Source: Carex sylvatica (lineage: Eukaryota; Streptophyta; Magnoliopsida; Poales; Cyperaceae). Taken from it: a DNA stretch of 64,000 bases. This document shows, in pieces, positions 57,751-64,000 of this stretch. The notes beneath the pieces are model-generated. The model had not been told where the DNA came from and made no database searches. It saw nothing but the letters and a program-made list of their open reading frames with translations. How positions within the stretch are numbered: position 1 is the stretch's first letter; every line of letters begins with the position of its first letter. A program made the translations under genes and the position numbers. The DNA lies in assembly GCA_964058845.1 (NCBI GenBank), contig CAXKVR010000371.1:21374-85373 (forward strand), written 5' to 3'.

Positions 57751-59334
57751 TCTAGAACATAGGCGGTTCTGGTCTTCTTCTTTTTTAATTCTCAAAATTA
57801 AAACACTGAACTTTTTTTTTATAAAAACACTAAACTAAATCTCAATGATTTTTTTTATAGCATATCCTAGATTTGAATACTAAAAACGTTAAATTAAATT
57901 TCAAAATGAAATCATTTACGTGAATAACATTTGAACTAAAAAAAAAATACAACAAAAAACCCTAATTTTCATGAACAGTGCCTAAGAAAAAGTATGATAA
58001 AGGAGTATAAAATAAGACCGTTAGAAAGGAAAAACTTAATCAAAAAATTCAACTCATGTTTTGGGGCTCTTCCCATTTTTTTTTGTAATTATGACTGTGC
58101 CGAAATTATGCTAAACAAAATAGTTCAAAATCTATATCTCCTCCTCGCGAGCTTTCTGAAAAGTAGTGGAATGCTGAAATCGGACACTTGAGTGCCGTGA
58201 TATGTCCGTTTGAAGTTTAATCGTCAGAGATCGTCTTCTCGGTAAAGATATCTCCTCTTTGCCTTATCCCTCACTCTAGTCTCACCTGTTTAGGAGAGAT
58301 CGATGTTTTAGAGAAATACATGTACAACCAACAAGTGCTTTAGAAATGAGAGAAATGACTTAGAAAAATAGATAGACATGCATTCTAACGGGAAGGCACG
58401 GATCATAGACGTTAAAAAATTTGTATTTTTTTAGTCACACACGGATCATACAGTAAAACTGTGTATATAATTGTTGGAGCATTTATATATTGTTAGTTGA
58501 TATTAATCATTAAAATAATTAAATGATAAACAATTTTACTCCTCAATTACTCAATTTTAGAAAAAAGAGACAAGAACTGCTCAGATTCTGGACGGTTCAC
58601 TAGGGAAGTGAACTGCCCAGATTCTAGGCTGTTGGGGCATTTTTAAAAATAAAAAAAATTTAGGGCATTTGCGGAATTTTTATTAAACGGAGGATATAAA
58701 TAAAATTCGGGAAATAATGCATTGAATATTTAACCTTTAGTCCGTGTAATACAAAAGTTGTATGTATAGATTATTACACTATGAGCTACATCATGATCAC
58801 GCAAAGTTCACATAGTGTGAATGAAATGCGTCCCTTTTCTTGTTTTACCAATAAATAGAGCGGGACAGCCATGGCCTAAATCAACAGGACTGAAATAAGT
58901 ACTATTCTTGTCAGCATTTAGTAGGCTATGCAATGTTGACAATTACAAGATCTAGAGAAACTTATCGAAATATTGTTCTTGTCAGCATTTAATAGGCTGT
59001 AAATGCTGACAATAACTATGCTTTTTTAAGTTCTGAAACGTTCTCATTTAAAATATAACGAAAGAAATAAAAAAATAGTGAGAGAATAATGAGTCCTTAT
59101 TGACATTTATTTTTTTACTTTCTTTCTATCTTATCCTGTAATTGAAATCCTCCGATACATATTATGTAGAATAAATCCTCTTAAAAGTCTCTCTGAAAGG
59201 GTTTTACAGCTTGGTTTGTAAATGAGTGGACCTGAGTCGAGTTACGTAAAGTTTAAATTCGGAAGATTGGCTTAGCGGGTACTTACTCGTAGGGACTTGC
59301 CGCATAAATAAGGTTAAGTACTATAAGCTTTCAA
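57751..59334 (+). repeat. 1.55-kb direct repeat, copy 2
   Basis: This is the partner of 52973-54529 in the same orientation. Unlike the first copy, it is not followed by an F-box/PP2 last exon; the homology stops at the start of a hAT-like element at 59335. Confidence 0.9.
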
Positions 59335-60022
59335 AAAAATAATAGCGTGTAGCGTAAATAGCGGTCCGCTATAGCATATAGCATGTAGCGCAAATAGCGC
59401 GTGCTATGCAACATGTTTTTTTTTTTGCCCTTTTCAATTTATATGAGCTTTATAAACTGGGCTTTGGCTTTAACCGTGAATATGCAACTGGGCTGCGCTA
59501 TGCAAATGAGAAGGAACTCCTGTTGTCCATCAACAAGTTAAATGTTAAATAATGCCATGATATCATGTTAATTATGAATAGATTAAGATAGTTAATTATG
59601 CCATTAACGAAAAGGAGCTCCTGTTGTCCATCCTGTTAGAATATTTTGAATAGTTTAAGGTAGTTAATTATGCCATGATGTCTAGGTTATTTTGTAATTT
59701 AAATAGAAAAATCTAGAATATGTCATGATGCTTAAGATATTTTGAATAGATAAAGATCGATAGTTTATGATATTTGTTTACTATTGATATTTTGAGACGC
59801 TATTTGGACTTTGTATTGGTTCAATATGAATATTATAATTTCTTAATCAATTTGGTGTTATTTATTTTTCTATGAAACTTAGATAATGTTAATATTTAGT
59901 ACAAATATATTATGTAATTTTTATAAAAAAAATAAAAAAAACCGCTATGTTGCATAGCTTTCGTTATAGCTCTTTTTGTAGCCTTCCCGCTATGGCGTGA
60001 TAAACGCTATTTAGAACCTTGA
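59335..60022. mobile_element. hAT-like element with TAGCG termini, copy 2
   Basis: It has repeated TAGCGTAAATAGCGG/CCGCTATAGC motifs at the left and CGCTATGGCGTGATAAACGC, then TATTTAGAACCTTG, at the right, as in 6403-6967. The target duplication was not resolved. Confidence 0.6.
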
Positions 60023-60680
60023 AATTTTTAAAGTTCATCAGATAAAAAAAAAAACCCTAAAAGTCAAATAAAGTCAAACAGTTACATAGAAAATCATAAT
60101 AAATTGAAATAAATTTATGTAAATTGATAAAAAGGTATATTAAACATAGACAAATGATTTTCAATGCCTAAATATAATAAAACACATAAAAATATGAAAA
60201 ACACATGAAAATAGTGTGAATCTGCATCAAGCCAAACGACTTGTAAAGAAATCATTTGATAAATAAAGAACAAAATATATAAAAATATGATATGAATGTA
60301 AATATGCATAAAAATGTTTATGGCTCTTAAAGAACCTCTGGAGAGCATCACCATGCCTTGGACTGAGCACTGTATTCAAGAATGGCTATGTGAAAATAGA
60401 ACAAAAATTGTAAAAATTATGGAAATGCTTAACATAAATACTATAACACGTAGAAATGCGCACAAGAATCTTGAACATAATAAAAACAAATTAATTTGAT
60501 GAATCATAATCAAAACCATATTGAATAAAAATGAATTCAATAGTCAGCCAAGTCTGATGCCCTAAACCATGTCCCTAATGATGAATTAATCTTGTAACCT
60601 TCACAAACACTTTATATGGGACATGATCAAATAGTACAAATAATCAATTAGAGAAGATGTTAAGAATCAATAAGAACAAA
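60022..60680. other. Gene-free spacer
   Basis: AT-rich sequence without recognised gene, exon or repeat end. Confidence 0.4.
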
Positions 60681-60684
60681 ACAT

Positions 60685-61070
60685 TCGCCCCCTCCGGATC
60701 AAGATTTTTCTTGATCACGTCACACTCTCGGTCAAGGTCAAGTACGTAATTTGGGTCCCATTTCAGATTCTAATAAATCTTTTCTTGGACTGATTTTAAT
60801 TGGTTCTCTGGCCTGGCTTCATAAAGTGTCCTTTTTTTTTTTTTGTGAAGCATAATAAAAGTTACAGCTATGCCGGCCTAGAATTTATGATTAGTAGATG
60901 ACTAAGACATGCAGAAAGTAATATCAGCTAAGTCGTAATACAAAATGGTGAAGTATGGTAGGCAGTTTCTTTTGACGACCTTAATTGTGATCACACAGGT
61001 GCCTGAAATCTGCTTTATGAGTTCGATTAATTAATTCCATCTCATTGCCGTCATTGAAAGAAATTTGGAA
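60685..61070 (+). repeat. R1 dispersed repeat, copy 8
   Basis: It contains TTCGCCCCCTCCGGATCAAG, CTTTTCTTGGACTG, AGCATAATAAAAGTTACAGC, AGTATGGTAGGCAG and CACACAGGTGCCTGAAATCT. Only the 3' two thirds are present. Confidence 0.7.
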
Positions 61071-61195
61071 AGAATTTTTTTTTTTAAACATTGAAAATTT
61101 CACGATTAGTCTGGGTACTACAGAAGTATACATAAAGAGTTCCATAATGAGCACGCAAAGTTCACAACAATATGGATACGTTTGGATGCACTCTA

Positions 61196-61440
61196 GAAAT
61201 TTTTTTTGATAAATCATAATTAAGAAAATTATTTTTAGTAATCCAGTATGATTGCTTTTTTTTTTCAAAAATCACAAAAACCGGAGGGCTCCTCCGGTCC
61301 CATTTTTTTTTTCTTTTTTGAGACCAGGTGGCTCCTCCGGTGCCAATTTTTTTTTTACTTTTTTACACTTTTTTACACTTTTTCACACTTTTTTCGGTGC
61401 GGCGATCTGTATAGCATCTCTATTTTTTATGTATATATAA

Positions 61441-61474
<34 letters not shown>

Positions 61475-61515
61475 AGTATGTATATGTATATGTATGTATA
61501 TGTATATATATGTAT

Positions 61516-61556
<41 letters not shown>

Positions 61557-61804
61557 CATAATAAAATATAATATATATATATATGTATATATATGTATAT
61601 ATAATATATATATAATATAATATAATATATGTATATAAGTATAAATTATTTTCTTAATTATGGTTTATAAAAAAAATTCAGGATTATATTATGCATATAT
61701 TATATTATATTATATTATATGTACATATATATACATATATATATACATATATGTATACATATATTATATTATATATATATACATATACATATACATATAC
61801 ATAT

Positions 61805-61837
<33 letters not shown>

Positions 61838-62048
61838 CATATACATATACATATATTATATTATATATATATATATATTATATACATAAAATATAGAGAT
61901 GCTACATAGATCGCCGCACGGGAAAAAGTGTAAAAAAAATTTGGGACCGGAGGAGCCCTCCGGTTTTTGTGGTTTTTGAAAAAAAAAAAAGCAATCATGC
62001 TGGATTAGTAAAAATAATTTTTTTAATTATGGTTTATCAAAAAAATTC
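61196..62048. mobile_element. Foldback element with a TA-rich microsatellite core, 853 bp
   Basis: The left arm reads GAAATTTTTTTTGATAAATC, then CAGTATGATTGC, CCGGAGGGCTCCTCCGG, GTGCGGCGATCTGTATAGCA. The right arm mirrors it with TGCTACATAGATCGCCGCAC, GGACCGGAGGAGCCCTCCGG, GCAATCATGCTGG and ATCAAAAAAATTC. CACTCTA flanks both sides (61189-61195 and 62049-62055). The centre (about 61430-61890) is a long imperfect ATGTAT/ATACAT repeat, itself partly inverted. Confidence 0.85.
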
Positions 62049-62049
62049 C

Positions 62050-62590
62050 ACTCTAAAATAGCAAGAATAGCTACTATTTGATAATAGCAAATAAGAATAG
62101 CATGGTAAGACCGTAAGAGAATAGTGCTAACTCAAGTTATTCGGAATAATGAAAAAGTTGTTAGGATTGCATATTTGGAATAGAGTTTGGAGGGAATGAA
62201 TAAAGTAATAATTTATGTGTTATTCTTTCAACTAACTCTATTCTTTATTACATGTATTAATTGATACTGATAAATAAAGTGTTTCTGTTTATGAAATCAC
62301 ACGTAAAAACAGCTTCAAACTATAAAATTAAAACCATATATCACAAAATCATCAAAGCAATGCTTGGGATACTAGAAAACAAAATAATAACAGACCAAAC
62401 TATAAAACTATACATAAATAATTGCTCGTCAACTATAAAACCATCATGCAAACCTGCACGGCAATTTTGTTGATAACAAGGAAAAAACCACATGTAAACA
62501 CCTTTAATAAAAAAAATGTATTAGTTGCACTTTAAGAGACAGTTCTCGTCTTGCTCTTCATTTAATGGAAATTAAATAAAAGCATAATAA
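62050..62590. other. Gene-free spacer
   Basis: AT-rich sequence with repeated AATAGC motifs near 62058-62105. No gene was seen. Confidence 0.4.
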
Positions 62591-62594
62591 TTAC

Positions 62595-63541
62595 CTCTCC
62601 TGTTTGCATGACAAAAGCAGCATGGTTGTGAGCGGCAGAGATATTGATCACTTGAGAAGGAAACGGTAAATTTACACGGCTAAAGGAGGCACACTGTGTT
62701 ATATCCTGACCATGACCCAACACGCCACATAAGCTCGAGCCGCATGAGTACACAGAGGAATCATGAATTAATAGTGTATGGTACCTTCCTGTTGTAACTT
62801 GCATCTGCAAATAGCAGACATATAATTACAAGGAGGACTATGTTGGAGAATCGAGTGACATTTGTATAATTGCAGGGCCCTTCTTGTAATCAAAGTTTTT
62901 GCAAAAAAAATTTAAAGCTCGCGTATGATGTTGAGGTTGTAATAAGTTTCTACATCATGTTTCTTTGGTTCTCTGTTGACTGTGTAAACCTTGGTTGTTT
63001 CAGCAATAAAACAGGTGGCTTTTGGCCCTCTTTTTTTCAGAAAAATTGATACAATATAGCATAGCTGCATAGGGATCAAGTTATATTTCTAGTAACTCTA
63101 GTAATGCCCTTGACAAATGTAGAAATTAACATTAAAATTTAGCCCTCGTAACTGTTTCAACTTGATACTACCTCTGTTAATCAAACTTTATATGATATCA
63201 CAAGCAACTATTTTTTTTGCTACCTTCTCCAATTAATTCCAAATTATGTCGAGCAATTCCACATGATAATAATTTGCCATGGTAACCGTTATGACTTTAT
63301 TTTGCTTATGAATACAAAGTCAGGGCTTTTTCAGGGTTTTGTGCATAGTTTTTTCTCTCTACAATCATGGCACAGAAGAAATATAATTATAAAGGTAAAC
63401 TCAATTCAACTAAATTACATTTCCTGAAGCTGTCTCAACAGTGCCAGAGGATCCCTCAACTGATTTCAAAAATCGGAGCGCCTTTTTCCAACTACCGCCG
63501 CAACTTTCTACTAATGCAAGTTTGGCCTCCTGACTGAGCAT
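62595..63541 (-). pseudogene. RCC1-repeat gene, first two exons only
   Basis: The minus-strand exons are 63541-63419 (41 codons, MLSQEAKLALVESCGGSWKK, ALRFLKSVEG) and 62804-62595 (70 codons, QVTTGRYHTLLIHDSSVYSC, GSSLCGVLGHG, VINISAAHNHAAFVMQTGE). Both join in phase 0 with GT-AG sites (donors AAT/GTAATT and GAG/GTAATT). The second exon holds about one RCC1 beta-propeller blade; the first resembles the linker found before the blades in plant RCC1-family proteins. A CT-rich leader precedes the ATG. A full propeller needs seven blades, and no further exon was found in the 5 kb downstream, so the gene is truncated or has a very long, transposon-filled intron. The start codon is the first in-frame ATG; upstream exons cannot be excluded. 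Confidence 0.6.
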
Positions 63542-63970
63542 CAATTAGCCATTGCCAATTCGATCGGTACCAAATCAGTGAGGAGGCACGGCTAGAGAGA
63601 GGAGACGAGAGGAGAGGGGTTTCAAGTGTCTATTTGTTCGTCGTGAGGTGGAGAGGTCGAAACCGGCAGCCTTTCTCTCAATCGTTAGCTATATCGACGA
63701 AGATCGGAGTTTTTCGCGTCGCCTCCATCTTTGTTTCTTCTCTCTCTTTCTAACGGTAGGTTAATTAGGTGAGAATGAATTAAAGTTTTTTTTTTATCAG
63801 CTGAAGAGGTCATTTGATGTTGTTCAGCCTGTTCCGAGTTTTTGTTGGGATAGCGGAACAGCGCTATTCAGCTTGTTCCGAATAACGTGTTAGTTTGTTT
63901 GGATGACACTCATTTAGAATAGCACTATTTTTGGACGATCCAAAACATACCCTATATGATTAGTGGTGGA

Positions 63971-64000
63971 CACTACTAGAAATCATGCCAAGAATCCAGC
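63971..64000 (+). mobile_element. CACTA-type transposon terminus at the right edge
   Basis: CACTACTAGAAATCATGCC is a typical 5' end of plant CACTA (En/Spm) elements, which start CACTACTAGAAA. The element would continue beyond the window. Confidence 0.6.

Noticed and set aside
61660..61909. Frames rich in Tyr-Ile in the microsatellite
   Set aside because: Simple TA-rich repeats translate into YIYIYI in several frames; not a gene.

Overview
This window is AT-rich plant nuclear DNA. It has plant-type introns, plant-only gene families (a CC-NB-LRR resistance gene, F-box/PP2 lectin genes, a plant 2-oxoglutarate dioxygenase) and a dense load of plant transposons. The style of the NLR N-terminus hints at a monocot, but the sequence alone does not prove it. 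No RNA genes or CRISPR were seen.

Likely functional genes are few: a three-exon 2-oxoglutarate/Fe(II) dioxygenase (12618-13808, +), one large CC-NB-LRR gene (27788-31294, +, perhaps with further small 3' exons to 32567), and two three-exon F-box/PP2 genes of identical architecture (22779-21413 and 56483-54856, both -). Gene remnants are an F-box/PP2 copy with only its promoter and last exon (23693-25960), an orphan PP2 last exon (46096-45652), two exons of an RCC1-type gene (63541-62595, -), and pieces of DNA polymerase alpha and a DHH1/DDX6-type helicase next to a Helitron-like 3' end (39685-42556).

Much of the rest is a mosaic of segmental duplications. Positions 1-4960 are a paralogue of the 3' flank of the NLR gene (31637-38450), so the end of a second NLR gene probably lies just left of the window. 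A dispersed repeat, called R1 here, occurs at about 5.1, 9.6-10.9, 16.9, 19.2, 43.4, 50.8, 52.4 and 60.7 kb; three copies precede an F-box/PP2 gene or fragment. A 1.55-kb direct repeat flanks the second PP2 gene (52973-54529 and 57751-59334).

Mobile elements whose target duplications can be read: a 2.76-kb solo LTR (33748-36507, 5-bp AATTA), hAT-like elements with 7-8-bp duplications (6403-6967, 20139-20859, 24310-24968, 26412-27690, 61196-62048) and Mutator-like foldback elements with 9-bp duplications (37755-38167, 47346-47709). There are also LINE and copia relics, and CACTA-like sequences including one entering at the right edge. One hAT element sits between the apparent TATA/W-box region and the start codon of the NLR gene. 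The solo LTR carries a tandem array of potential hairpins whose two arms change together.
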